Assembly: GCF_024139115.2 (NCBI RefSeq)
Contig: NC_085139.1
Location: 106,803,935-106,867,934 of the forward strand
Origin: Armigeres subalbatus
Taxonomy: Eukaryota; Arthropoda; Insecta; Diptera; Culicidae
Length of the DNA stretch: 64,000 nucleotides
Reading direction: 5' to 3'
The position numbers were made by a program, and so were the translations under genes. Shown here in pieces: positions 43,900 to 53,749 of this stretch (its first letter is position 1; each line of letters opens with the position of its first letter). The notes under the pieces are model-generated. The model was not told the DNA's origin, made no database searches, and worked only from the letters and a program-made list of their open reading frames with translations.

Positions 43900-44480
43900 T
43901 CAATCATTATCGTCTGATAATGATTCAGCACAACACTGTTGCACACCACCAAAGATGGTCCTATGCACACGTCTTTTGAATACCCTGAGTGCTGGCAAGT
44001 CCTCCTCTAGCATGGTCCAAGTCTCATGTCTGTAGAGGATCACCGGTCTTATAAGCGTTCTGTACATGACACAATTGATGCGGGCGGTCATCTTTTTTGA
44101 CTGCAGTTTCTTCTGAAGTCCGTAGTAGGCCCTGTAGAGATTGTATGATGTAGAGCAAAAATGTATGCAGCTCATTTCGAAAGTTGGTCTGAATAGGTCT
44201 GAATAGATGGAATTAAGTATTCTTATTTGAGCGTGTATACAAAGTGAATACGAATCAAGTCAGTTTTGAAACGGTTGCGTTGAAGGACGGACGTGAAGTC
44301 ACGACAGGCCCGACTTCTACAGACGATGCCCTTCGTATTCTATGACTAACTTTATTATCAGCCGTTCGCAAGAATTCAAGATAGAGGAATCCCAAGACCA
44401 CCTCGAAAGTATCTCCGTCTATCGTAACACTGCTTCCTAAGCGGGCCCTGCAGGACTCAGTTCCGCCCAATAGCATAGTA
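43900..44480 (-). pseudogene. RTE-type LINE fragment (RT C-terminal part)
   Basis: Two minus frames, 44255-44476 and 43900-44175, read in order the part of an RTE-type polyprotein that follows the RT core: VTIDGDTFEVV and a degraded YL-DN region, then YRAYYGLQKKLQSK, ILYRHETWTMLEEDL and VFKRRVHRTIFGGVQ. Frameshifts and gaps separate them. Notably, this is the segment missing from the larger RTE copy immediately upstream on the same strand. Confidence 0.75.
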
Positions 44481-44649
44481 CCTTGTTATCGACGACTTCA
44501 CCGGGCTGGTTGCCTCAACGTTGCCACACGTTTCAGGCGGGTGTACAGTTTTGTCACCTTCCGAATTGTCTGCTGTCAATCAACGCTTGGACGATATGAT
44601 ACCGAGAGGCCCTGTTATTTGTCATATACGGCCTTGATTATTTATTTAT

Positions 44650-46236
44650 TCAGACTAAGGCCGAAGTGGCCTGTGCGGTATATAAGAGTCTTCTCCATTC
44701 GGCTACACGTCGCCAACCACGCAGTCTACGGAGGGTCCGCAAGTCATCTTCCACCTGATCGATCCACCTTGCCCGCTGCGCACCTCGCCTTCTTGTGCCC
44801 GTCGGATCGTTGTCGAGAACCATTTTCACCGGGTTACTGTCTGACATTCTGGCTACGTGCCCGGCCCACTGCAGTTCTCTTGAACCCCTTCCTCTCATGT
44901 ACTTCATCTTCGACGTGTTGATGACAAGTCCAATCCACTTGGCTTCCCTCTTCAGTCTGATGTAGGCTTCCTCCATATTCTCAAAGTTACGTGCCATAAT
45001 ATCTATGTCGTCGGCGAAACCAAATAGCTGGACGGACTTATTGAAAATTGTACCACTCGTGTTAATCCCTGCTCTTCGTATTACCCCTTCCAAAGCGATG
45101 TTGAATAGCAGACACGAAAGACCATCACCTTGCCGTAACCCTTTGCGGGTTTCGAAGGACTCGAGAATTCCCCAGAAACTCGAACTACGCACATCACCCG
45201 ATCCATCGTCGCTTTGATCAACCATGTCAGTTTATCCGGAGATCCGTGTTCGTGCATTATCTGCCATAGCTGGTCTCGATCGATTGTATCATATGCGGCT
45301 TTGAAGTCGATGAATAGATGATGTGTGGGCACGTTGTATTCGCGGCATTTCTGCAGTACTTGGCGAATGGCGAACACCTGGTCCATGGTGGAGCGTTCGC
45401 CCATAAAACCCGCCTGGTACTGCCCCACGAACTCCCTTGCAATTGATGCCAATCGACGGCATAAAATTTGAGAGAGTACCTTGTAGGCGGCGTTCAGCAG
45501 GGTGATTGCGCGGTACTTTCTACAATCCAGCTTATCACTCTTTTTGTAGATGGAACACACGACACCTTCCATCCACTCCTGCGGCAAAACTTCCTCCTCC
45601 CAAATCTTAGTAATGACCCAGTGCAGCGCAGCGCCTCACCACCGTGTTTAAATAACTCTCCTGGAAGTTGGTCAACCCCAGGGGTTTTGTTGTTCTTCAG
45701 CCGGTCAATCTCCTCCTGGATTTCCTGGAGACCCGGGCCGGTAAAATTATGTCCTGCGCGCGTTCTCCCAGGTCCATCACCATACCGCCATCTTCGTCTG
45801 CCACATCGCCATTCAGGTGTTCTTCGTAGTACTGCCGCCACCTTTGGATCACCTCACGCTCGTTCGTAAGAAGGTTCCCGTTTGTGTCCTTATACATATC
45901 AGGCTGTGGGACGTGGCCCTTACGTGAACGGTTTAACTTCTCATAGAACTTTCGTGTGTTATTAGCGCGGTACAGTTGCTCCGTCTCTTCACGGTTTCGA
46001 TCTTCCTGCTGGCGCTTTTCTCCCCGAAAAAATCGAGTTTTGTCTGCCCGTTTATATCGTGCCTCGTTCGCCCTCGTGCGGTGTTGCAGCAATCTCGCCC
46101 ATGCTGCATTCTTCTCTTCTACTAACTGCTCACATGTTAAGCCGCGGCGTCCGACTTCGACGCGTGTTGTACACCATCGAGAGTTTTGAGCGCAGGCATA
46201 CTGAAACGAGGTAGTGGTCGGATTCAATATTCGCAC
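44650..46236 (-). pseudogene. RTE reverse transcriptase region, frameshifted with internal deletion
   Basis: Frames 45697-46236 (linker, TNGNLLTNEREVIQRWRQYY), 45494-45841 (EIDRLKNNKTPGVDQLPGE), 45081-45587 (YRAITLLNAAYKVLSQIL, QAGFMGERSTMDQVF, LFIDFKAAYDTIDR) and 44650-45225 (GLRQGDGLSCLLFNIALE, FADDIDIM) cover RT blocks in order. FADD is the catalytic box. Right after KMKYMRGRGSRE the frame jumps to LQWAGHVARM, skipping roughly 130 residues usually found between, so the protein would be non-functional even if the frame were intact. Confidence 0.85.
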
Positions 46237-46662
46237 TGCGGCAAGTGCGGACGTTCGTGATGTCGGAGAAGAATTTACCGTCGATTAGAACGTAGTCGAT
46301 TTGGTTTTCCGTTTCTTGGTTATGTGATCTCAAGGCCACATGTGGATATTTTTGCGGGGAAAGAAGGTGCTTTGGACTACCATTCCGCGGGAGGCTGCAA
46401 AGTATATGCATCGTTGACCGTTGTCATTCGATACGGTGTGCAGACTATCCGGTCCGATGACCAGTCTATACATTTCCTCTCTTCCTACTTGTGCGTTCAT
46501 GTCACCGATGACGATTTTGGCGTCTCGCAGTGGGCATCCATCGTATGTCTGCTCCAGCTGTGCATAGAACGCTTCTTTCTCGTCGTCAGGTTTCCCTTCG
46601 TGTGGGCAGTGCACGTTGATGATGCTATAGTTGAAGAAACGGCCTTTAATCCTCAGAGACAC
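46130..46662 (-). pseudogene. RTE endonuclease domain (APE type), frameshifted
   Basis: The first frame (46330-46662) includes INVHCPHE and IGDMNAQVG, the central Asp/Asn motif of APE-type endonucleases. After a frameshift the second frame (46130-46411) gives NQIDYVLIDGKF and SDHYLV, with the terminal catalytic Ser-Asp-His. The N-terminal part with the first Asn/Glu motif is missing, replaced by sequence with a duplicated acgggtatctactctt (about 46663-46697). The domain nicks target DNA for priming. Confidence 0.8.
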
Positions 46663-47149
46663 GGGTATCTACTCTTTAGTACACGGGTATCTACTCTTTG
46701 GCGGTCGACTTAGGCGGATCGTGGCTTCACAGAGTGCTTTCGTCAACGGGCCGGATCGCAGCTTCGCGGAGGGAACGGCCGGAGTGGCTGTAGTGGTTAA
46801 ACACGAAAACGAGGGCTGTCGACGGGACCGGATGTGTAGGGAACAGCCCGCGGAGCCGTAGTGATAAACCACGAAGACGAGGGCTTTGCTACTCGTCGAG
46901 GCCTCTTCTCGGCAAGCTCGGCCTCACTTAACGACACGCGAAGTTTTATTTGTCGGTCTCACGGTTTTTCCGGGAATTTAACCCTCTGATGGTAGAAAGT
47001 ATCTCACCAAGCACTGCACTACTCGGCCACACAAAGTCGCACTCGATCATCGTACCACGTGAGTAGGTATCAATCTCTTCTACGGGAATTTGCACAGTCC
47101 GTGGGTCTTTTTTTGGCGACTATCTGAACATGACTCCCCCGATCAGTCG

Positions 47150-47740
47150 ATCGCTACCTGCTCGGAGCCCCGGTTATTCTCTTCTCTAGCCCCCTTATTC
47201 GCTGTTCGGCTTCGGCAGCGGGTATAGTGTTGGCTTCTTCTTTTGACTCGGGCGAAAAGACGAAAAGAGAATAGGAAAATATTTGCGCTTCTAATAGAAA
47301 GTATGTCAAAAGTATGTCAAAGGCCTCTAAATTATTCCCTATAAATTTAAATTTATGCAATTGTGCCGGTGTTTGTCTATTGGTACCGTATTCGGTAACA
47401 ACACTTGCTTCATCAGCAACTGCGCTCGATGAAGTAGGGTTGTGTGGGGTTGTGCCAGGCATAACATTGGATTTGCTTTTTGGCACCGAATAGTGTTACA
47501 GGTAAGTAACGACACATTCTGAATCTACGGTTGGTTTCATCTTGTTGTTATTTTGTGCTACGTACAGATCCTTATTTTACAATTCGTGGTGTCTAAAGGT
47601 GCATCCAGCTTTTCCACAAGGCATTGTATCACAACTCCCAGTATGCTGCCGGAGACATTTGTGACAGATACGGAACTCCCGTATAGTATATCAATTTGCC
47701 TCGCAGGACACTTTTCCTAGGGGGTAAATTATTTTATTTC
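47150..47740 (-). pseudogene. BEL/Pao gag C-terminus and protease start, fragment
   Basis: A minus frame across 47575-47700 gives IREFRICHKCLRQH, then a C-x4-C and C-x-FRHHEL pattern, matching the gag C-terminus of the larger BEL copy (52300-52480). Another frame near 47440-47500 reads RYLPVTLFGA, the start of the BEL protease region. The 110-codon frame 47154-47486 is a shifted reading. This is a separate BEL copy from 48387-52827 because gag occurs downstream of that copy's LTR on the same strand. Confidence 0.7.
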
Positions 47741-47759
47741 AGTATTAGTTCATAGCATC

Positions 47760-48386
47760 TGTTCCGTTTGAAAAGTGTGGGGTGAACCCCTGTGTAAGAT
47801 GTGACATATAATAAACAATGAAATTTTATGAGCACTTACGTTTAGTTACTGTATATAATCACAATTGCTTCGTTCTGGAACTACTGCATGTGCTGGTTTC
47901 GAGCGGCCTAATGATAGATTAATGAGCATAATTCATGTCGTACTCATAATTATCAATTTCACCTTTATAATCTAGTACTTCTTCATAATGATTCGCGGTA
48001 CTCTAACAGTCAGATCGGTTGGGAATTCAACTTGCGGGTGCACTAGTAGTGTAAAACCTAGTTATGGATCACATATCGGTTATTTATCTGATTCGATATA
48101 ACATTTATGGCTTACCGGCTTTAAATTATTATCTCTGCTTCAAACAACTTTAGAGAAAGGCTATGACTGGCGGTTGGGGAAACAAATTATTCTTAGATTG
48201 GAAATATCAGTTCGTTTTGGCTTGCAAACTATCTATCTTTGTTCTTGTCCTCTATTCTCTTCTTATCTATTATCATACCTCCCATGTGGTGATTAATAGC
48301 CTCGCGTATTTAGAAAATCTTTAACGTGTAGTAGTAGATTTATTAAGGTGACATTGGAAGATGCGCTAGACGCACGTCGGCTAACA
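47760..48386 (-). repeat. BEL/Pao 3' LTR (one boundary clear)
   Basis: On the minus strand a purine-rich tract (agagggag) follows the stop of the pol frame, and tgttagccgacgtgcg starts directly after it at 48386; TGTTAG is a usual BEL LTR start. The other end is not fixed; a tgttcc at about 47766 (minus strand ...ggaaca) would give an LTR of about 620 bp. No second LTR was found to the right of gag, so I cannot verify it by comparison. Confidence 0.6.
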
Positions 48387-48417
48387 CTCCCTCTAGGTAT
48401 GTTGACTGTGGGTTAAC

Positions 48418-48871
48418 TTACTCTTTGTCGCACCTAATGTCTAGAATCGCTAATTTTGTCGCTGGGCGATCATATACCCCTTTCGATGACCTCACCGTTG
48501 CGGACCGAACTTGTCCATCTCTACTTACTTTGGTGGCGATAACTTTCCCCTTTGGCCAACAGTTGCGGGGTAGTTTAGGATCGGCCATAATGACGTCATC
48601 TCCTACGGCGATCGGCTGCACGTGTTCAAACCATTTGCTCCTGCGGGTAATTTCTGGCAGCTAGCTCGTTACCCAGCGCCTCCAGAATTAGTTTGCCTGG
48701 ATTTGGGATTTTAGCCAGTTCTGTCTGAAAGCTGCACCGCACTCGTCGTGATCGGATAGCGGTTTCGATTCGTTGGACGAAGTTTGGTGTCAGTGCTGAT
48801 GCCGAGTCATCGTCTAGCGGCACGTGAGATAGGGGCCGCGAGTTCACGGTGGTCTCAACTTCGGTCAGCAA
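48418..48871 (-). pseudogene. BEL integrase C-terminal region
   Basis: Frame 48626-48871 gives LTEVETTVNSRPLSHVPLDD, a well-conserved BEL segment, and frame 48418-48621 gives GDDVIMADPKLPRNCWPKGK with RPATKLAILDI and a stop at 48418. The two are offset by a frameshift near 48625. The purine-rich tract and LTR start follow directly. Confidence 0.88.
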
Positions 48872-48887
48872 ATTCCGTAGTACTTCG

Positions 48888-49715
48888 TCAGAAGCTTACT
48901 GACGAACACACTACAGCTAGGTTGTTTTTGACAGTGCGGATCAACCGCTCCCAGCTACCACCCATGTGTGGTGTGAGAGGTGGATTGAAGACCCACTCGA
49001 TTCCGGAACTCCCAAATTCCTTCATGAATTCGCGCTCGTTCATGACTTCGTTGATCTGCATCAACTCTCTATTTGCACCAACAAAGTTCGTGCCGCGGTC
49101 GCTGTAGACCTTCTGTGGTGTGCCGCGGCGGGCCATGAGGTTTCGAAAGGCCATAATGCAGGAGCTTGTGCTAAGGGAGTGAGCGACTTCCAGGTGGATC
49201 GCTCGGATAGTCAGGCACGTTGCAAGCATTACCCAAGCGACCAAAAGTACGGATAAGATGGGATGTTTTGGCTTAATCAGCTTGCATTTTAGGTAATTTT
49301 TTGTATGGCTGGAGCGCAAAAGTGAACTTTGAAGTTCTGTTAAGGTGCTTGAAACTCGATGTGAACCAAGAGTGAATTAAATGGTTCGGTTAGGGACAAA
49401 TTTAAGTAAAATGTTAACTTTTGGTTGCTTGGGTACCCACCGCTTTTCCACTCTTTTGCCGACTGTGACCTCGATTGGGCCGAAATATTCAATTCCGACG
49501 TGCGTAAATGCTCGTGAAAATGCTGCAAGGCGGGCTGGCGGAAGATCCGCCATGAATGGTGGGTTTGGAACTGCGTGCTGGTTTTTGCACTGCTGGCAAT
49601 CTTTACGCACTTGCTTATAACAAACACGCAAGTGAGGGATGCGATACTTCTGCCGGATTTCATTTATTACCGTTTCGTGGTTGTGGTGATGGTATTTGCG
49701 GTGGTAGTGTGCCAC
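48888..49715 (-). pseudogene. BEL integrase, split by a MITE
   Basis: The first part (49377-49715) has a zinc-binding HHCC-like region (HYHRKYHHHNHE, DCQQCKNQH) and VGIEYFGP, where most relatives have Asp in place of this Glu, the first catalytic acidic residue. The second part (48888-49319) has IRAIHLEVAHSLST, YSDRGTNFVGANREL (second catalytic Asp) and GGSWERLIRTVK (catalytic Glu). The 202-bp MITE at 49232-49433 sits between them. Confidence 0.88.
49232..49433. mobile_element. TA-flanked MITE inside BEL integrase
   Basis: Terminal inverted repeats read cccaagcgaccaaaagt and, at the right end in reverse, cccaagcaaccaaaagt. TA flanks both ends (49230-49231 and 49434-49435). The integrase reading frame is continuous if the element and one TA are skipped. 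TA duplication and short TIRs suggest a Tc1/mariner-mobilised MITE, 202 bp long. Confidence 0.88.
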
Positions 49716-50094
49716 GATCAGGCGGATGATGTTGTGTTTTTGCGGAAGAATGACTGGGTTCTTGGCATCATCAGTGGCGTAGTGACATGCAGCAATGCGG
49801 TCGTCCAGCTAGGGTGTCAGCTGATACAATTGGCTAGAATTTGGGAACGGTCATCGTGGTTTCGGGTCGTTTGGTTGGATTTTGAAGCGTCATCATCTCA
49901 TCGGGATAGGCTTTGAGGAGTAACTTAGCCTCAAATGGACCGGTTGCTGTATGTGATCCTCGGCTTTTGTTGAGGGAATTATCGGTGAATCGGTGGATGT
50001 ATGCGGCAAACTTGCGTAGTCGCTCCCAAGTCGAGAAGTTGTTGACGCAGAGCACTGACTCCGGAAGAGTGTACAACGGAGCGTTGTACGTAGT

Positions 50095-50781
50095 TCATTG
50101 TCGGTCGAACTTTGTGATTGTGCGGTTCTGGCCAGTCATCTTCAGGGCAGCGAAGAAAGTCGGGACCATTGAACCAGATGATAATGCTGGAAGACTACTC
50201 CACTTGGCGGCGTCATTTGCAGGATTTTGCTTGCCAAGGATCCAGCTCCATTCGTGTGCTTCGGATATTTCGAGGATTTCGCTGATCCTGTGGCCGACGT
50301 ATTGGCTGTATCGTTGATGGTCCGAGTTGATCCAGCAAAGAACGTTTCTGGAATCAGTCCAGTACAGCTTACGAAGGATCCTGAAGGTTAGCGCCTCTTG
50401 GACGGTACGCGATAATCGTGCACCAACCACGGTGGCTGGAACTCGAAGCCATTTGGATGCAACAATGGAGCAGGAAAAGTATCTGTCGCGTACGAAGCGA
50501 AGATAGCAGACGGTAGCCATGCCGTTCTCGCTGGCATCTTCCATTGTGTGTAGCTGCACTTCGTCGGCTTCCCTTGTAGGGTTCTGGGAACTGTAGCACC
50601 GGAGAATCTTCACTCGTTCAACTCTTGGGAGCAACTTCAACCAGGTAAGCCATTTTTCAAAGGAGTCGTTGTCGATATGTTCGTCCCATTGTACACCAGA
50701 TCGCCATATTTGTTGCAGCAGGATCTTTAAATACGACAGAAAATGAGAAATCAGCCCTAGCGGATCGAAGATGGTTATCAA
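50095..50781 (-). pseudogene. BEL connection and RNase H region, open frame
   Basis: A 228-codon open frame starts with ITIFDPLGLISHFLSYLK, a signature of BEL/Pao connection domains, and continues to the RNase H part: LHTMEDASENGMATVCYLR (first catalytic Asp in EDAS), ALTFRILRKLYWTDSR and NVLCWI (Asp in TDS). This is the longest uninterrupted stretch of the element. It ends by frameshift near 50095. Confidence 0.88.
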
Positions 50782-50822
50782 GACACGTAGAACTTCCCGC
50801 TTCGTTGGCCTTCGTTCACCTC

Positions 50823-51488
50823 CTAACAGAGCCGGATCGCCTTTGGATGATGCGCCTTTGGATACTCATTCGCGAATTGGTCGACATTGGTGTTCTTCAC
50901 GAACTGCGCAGTAGTTTCACCACGTTCGTTCTTCCAGTAAAAACACTGAAAGAATTGGTTTTCTGCGCGGATTTGCACCTGGTGAAACATTTCACTGATG
51001 TCGCCGGTGAGACCGAAGCGACGTTCCCGGACTGAAGAAGGGTCGTGAGAAGCTTGCACAGTAGATCGGGTACTTTGAGGAGGGCTAAATTAAGTGAAAT
51101 GCCGTGGGCGCTAGCAGCCGCGTCCCACACTTTTCGTACCTTTCCAGGTTTGTTTGGATTGGTTACGGGGAAAATTGATAGACTCCTCGCTGAGCCTCTT
51201 GATGTAGCCTTTTGCTAGATACTCCTCGATTTTTGATTGCAGAGTCGTCTGCAGATCCTGTTCCTTCTCCATCCGGTTGTTTAAGAATTGGAGTCGCCGC
51301 AGCTCCATGGATTGACTAAGCGGAACGCGAGTGTCATCATATCGCCATGATAGTCCGGATTCATACCGATTATTTCGGCGGTGAGTGAGCGAATTAAGCA
51401 GCGTAAGGGCACGTTGATCTTCGACGGATAGCAGCAGTTTGTCCGGTTTGGTAACTCCGAGGCTATCAAGGGAGAAGTACTCCTTCAT
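50823..51488 (-). pseudogene. BEL reverse transcriptase, catalytic block deleted
   Basis: Frames 51111-51488, 50897-51130 and 50823-51059 give in order a Y-FSLDSLGV and SLTHRRNNRYESGLSW start, YLAKGYIKRL, VWDAAAS-like (MWDAAASAHG), then GDISEMFHQVQI and FFQCFYWKN. At least two frameshifts are present. After FANEYPKAHH the sequence passes straight to residues normally found well beyond the active site (TKREVLRV-like), so the Y-x-DD catalytic block and its surroundings, roughly 140 residues, are missing. Confidence 0.85.
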
Positions 51489-51760
51489 CGCTTGGTGGAG
51501 ATTCTCGTTTGCGTCTGTGTTACATGGACAGATGTGGAAGCTTTAGTGGTGTAGATTTGCTCCGCGCTCATTGCCCTGTTCTCCACAGATTGTCCAGCCC
51601 AACCGTGACTTCACTGCGATCGGCTGCCCAAACTCTCCTTCTCTGCTTTTCAAGACGAGGCAAAGATAAGCATACTTCGTTCCGATCAGAATACGTGGCT
51701 GCACATCTCGATAGAAATCATTCGGCAAATCTCGGCGATGTGGATACTCCTCGCAAAATT

Positions 51761-52002
51761 TCATCGTAACTTCAGCTCCTTCACCGTTCGCACATCGTTG
51801 AGATCGAAACGTTTGCTTCCCTCCTTGGCTCCGGTAATTTGAAGATTGTAGGCTAGGGAATTCGGTTCACAGCGTTCAGTTCCTCCGGTCCACCGCAAAC
51901 ATAGCGGTCGTTCGGCACCATCTAGCTGTAGCACATCAGCAAGGTCTTGATCGAGCAGAGTAAGCTCGGAACCCTCGTCCAGGAAGGCGTACGTGCGAAC
52001 TA
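51761..52002 (-). pseudogene. BEL aspartic protease domain
   Basis: Downstream of the MITE the frame continues with TYAFLDEGSELTLLD, in which D-E-G-S replaces the D-[ST]-G of classical retropepsins, as is usual for this family. The sequence continues through an LRWTGG segment. The residues upstream of the MITE end (LPVVLYGK) and those downstream are the two sides of one conserved block, so the MITE split the domain. The next frame (51543-51764) continues with NDFYRDVQPRILIGTK. Confidence 0.8.
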
Positions 52003-52197
52003 CACCCGATTCTGTTTTTACACGGATTTTTTTTACACGGCCGTGTAAAAAAATCCCATACAAATTTTTTGCAAAGTTGCTCCATTTTGCATGATTCGTC
52101 GAGAAATCATAAAACTTTTTTTACACGGATTTTCAAATTTTGAACTGAAAACTTTTTTTACACGGAACGCATCCCCCGTGTAAAAAAAGAATCGGGG
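52003..52197. mobile_element. TA-flanked MITE inside BEL protease
   Basis: Ends are cacccgattctgtttttaca and, in reverse, ccccgattctttttttacac, about 22 bp of imperfect TIR, with TA on both sides (52001-52002 and 52198-52199). The word tttttacacgg occurs at least five times inside, in both orientations, as a sub-terminal repeat. Skipping the element and one TA restores the gag-protease frame. Length 195 bp. Confidence 0.9.
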
Positions 52198-52202
52198 TAC
52201 AT

Positions 52203-52827
52203 TAGTTTTGCCGTACAGTACGACAGGAAGATAACGAAACAGTACTGAGCTGGTAGCCGACCTATTAGCCTTGCATCCAGATGGATTCGAGCAGGGTGGA
52301 GCAGATGGCCTACTCTCATTTCTGACCTCAACTGCGGCATTCTGAGGCTTCTCCTTTGAATCGTTGTGCAGCAGCTCGTGATGGCGGTAGGTGCACCCAT
52401 TTTTGCCGCATGGCTTGGCGTTGCAGTTCCCTTTGTGCATACGAAGACAGGTACGGCAGAACCCAAACTCCCTAATAACAGCCCAACGTGATTCTCGGGA
52501 GAGTTCCAAAAAGCGCTTACACTTGTCGGCGGACTTGCAGTTACTTTTACAGATTGGGCAACCCTGCTTCGCCGGAGCTGATTTTGAGGTAGAATCTTCC
52601 TTCATCGAAGTTTTCTTATTCTCCTCGGTAGACGGTGTCTCGGAATGAGCGTTGAGGTACGCGTTGCCTTTTTTGGAGCCATGAGCATCGCTACGGGAAA
52701 GCTTTTCGGGCTGCACCGACGACGGGATGGTGACGATACTTGCGGCTTCTGCTAGGGCGTAGATCCAGCTACTGAAAATCGCCAGATTAGCGGCAGGCAC
52801 CATCCAACCAGGTATCAACCATTCCAA
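52203..52827 (-). pseudogene. BEL gag C-terminal half
   Basis: Contains the conserved FSSWIYALAEAAS segment near its start, then a Ser/Lys-rich linker and Cys/His knuckles: CPICKSNCKSADKCKRF, FCRTCLRMHKGNC and CGKNGCTYRHHELLH. These bind RNA in BEL gag proteins. The frame is intact to the MITE boundary at 52198. Roughly the first half of gag is absent. Confidence 0.85.
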
Positions 52828-53018
52828 ATTTCAACGAGATTGACTTCCTACGCGTTTACTAGGGTAATTTAATCATTGTAACATCGATACGTTGCATGAT
52901 TAAAACCTCATTTAAGTGTTTACGGGTTGAAATGTTTTAAATTTGTGTTGTTTGACCGTAAATTATTCCAAACACGTCAGAAAGTGCGATGGTTGTTACG
53001 TCATCTATGATATCTATA

Positions 53019-53150
53019 CCAACATTTGAAATGGGAGTAACAGCCAAAATTTATTTCTTCTGATTCTTCGTCTACATATATAGCTATATACGTGGATAAA
53101 GAATCAGAAAGAATAATTTTTGGCTGTTACGCCCTTTTCAAATGTTGGGC
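53019..53150. mobile_element. Palindromic MITE, 132 bp, probable TA duplication
   Basis: The left arm ccaacatttgaaatgggag and the right end in reverse, gcccaacatttgaaaaggg, continue as matching gtaacagccaaaa and ttctgattctt words over about 50 bp; the centre is tatatagctatata. TA at 53017-53018 and 53151-53152 may be the target duplication. Confidence 0.8.
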
Positions 53151-53455
53151 TAGAAATCATGGGCAGTATTAGAAATACTACAATAAGAGATCGGCGATGA
53201 CGCCATCTTGTTTCCAATCGAACCGTCAAAAGCGGTTCCATTTCTTCTTCTTTACATTTTGCATTCATAAGAAGCAAGCAAAAAGTTCAAGTGATGCCAG
53301 TATTATTTTCACGATTTCATGCATTTTCATGCGTTGCCATTTCGACAGTTTTTCACTCCGCCGGTCTCTGGTTATAGGGTGGCTAGGCAGTATAGCTCTC
53401 ATCTCTTGTACTAAAGCGGAAACATCATTTGCTACAGGTGTCGGCTGAGTTGGTA

Positions 53456-53738
53456 GCCTTGCTTGATTATTCTGCGAAACTTCGGTGCAGGACCCTTCTG
53501 CCCTTTTCTCCTGTTGGGGGATGTTTCTGGACTCCCGGTAAGTGCAACTGTAGTCGACTTTGATTCACTGGAAGTTGTTGTCAGCAGTGTAGCTTGGACA
53601 GGCTCGGCTATATATGCCGGGTTGATTCCTGTTGCGCTTACTACAGAGGGATCGCACCTTCGATTCTCAGTGTTCGAGTGGGTACCCGAACAGTTCCCAC
53701 AGAAGAAGCTGTTGGGCTTGCTGTATTCCTAGCAATAC
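53456..53738 (-). pseudogene. Possible LINE ORF1 / gag remnant with one knuckle
   Basis: A minus frame with no ATG, bounded by stops, reads SFFCGNCSGTHSNTENRRC (C-x2-C-x3-H-x7-C) and then a Ser/Thr-rich stretch and KGPAPKFRRIIKQGY. One such knuckle before a Ser/Thr-rich linker is usual at the end of ORF1 of several insect LINE clades. It is not part of the BEL gag reading. The assignment is tentative. Confidence 0.4.
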
Positions 53739-53749
53739 ATTGAGAAAAA

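Larger units (their letters stand above)
44637..46900 (-). mobile_element. RTE-type non-LTR retrotransposon, degenerate
   Basis: Order on the minus strand: a GC-rich 5' region (46700-46900), endonuclease, linker, reverse transcriptase, and a 3' end reading ccacttcggccttagtctg followed by an (aaat)-type tail at about 44637-44651. The coding frames need several shifts to join. The clade call (RTE, JAM1-like) comes from the single EN-RT arrangement, the FADDIDIM and QWAGHVARM motifs and the short simple tail; it is recalled, not searched. Confidence 0.8.
48387..52827 (-). mobile_element. BEL/Pao LTR retrotransposon internal region, 5'-truncated
   Basis: Minus-strand order is gag C-half, aspartic protease, RT, RNase H, integrase and a C-terminal domain, the standard BEL/Pao layout. 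The N-terminal half of gag and the 5' LTR are missing at about 52827. There are frameshifts, a deletion in RT, and two TA-flanked MITE insertions (49232-49433 and 52003-52197). It cannot be autonomous. Confidence 0.9.

Noticed and set aside
44541..46861. Plus-strand frames of 76-133 codons across the RTE and BEL regions
   Set aside because: They are antisense shadows of the minus-strand pol frames.
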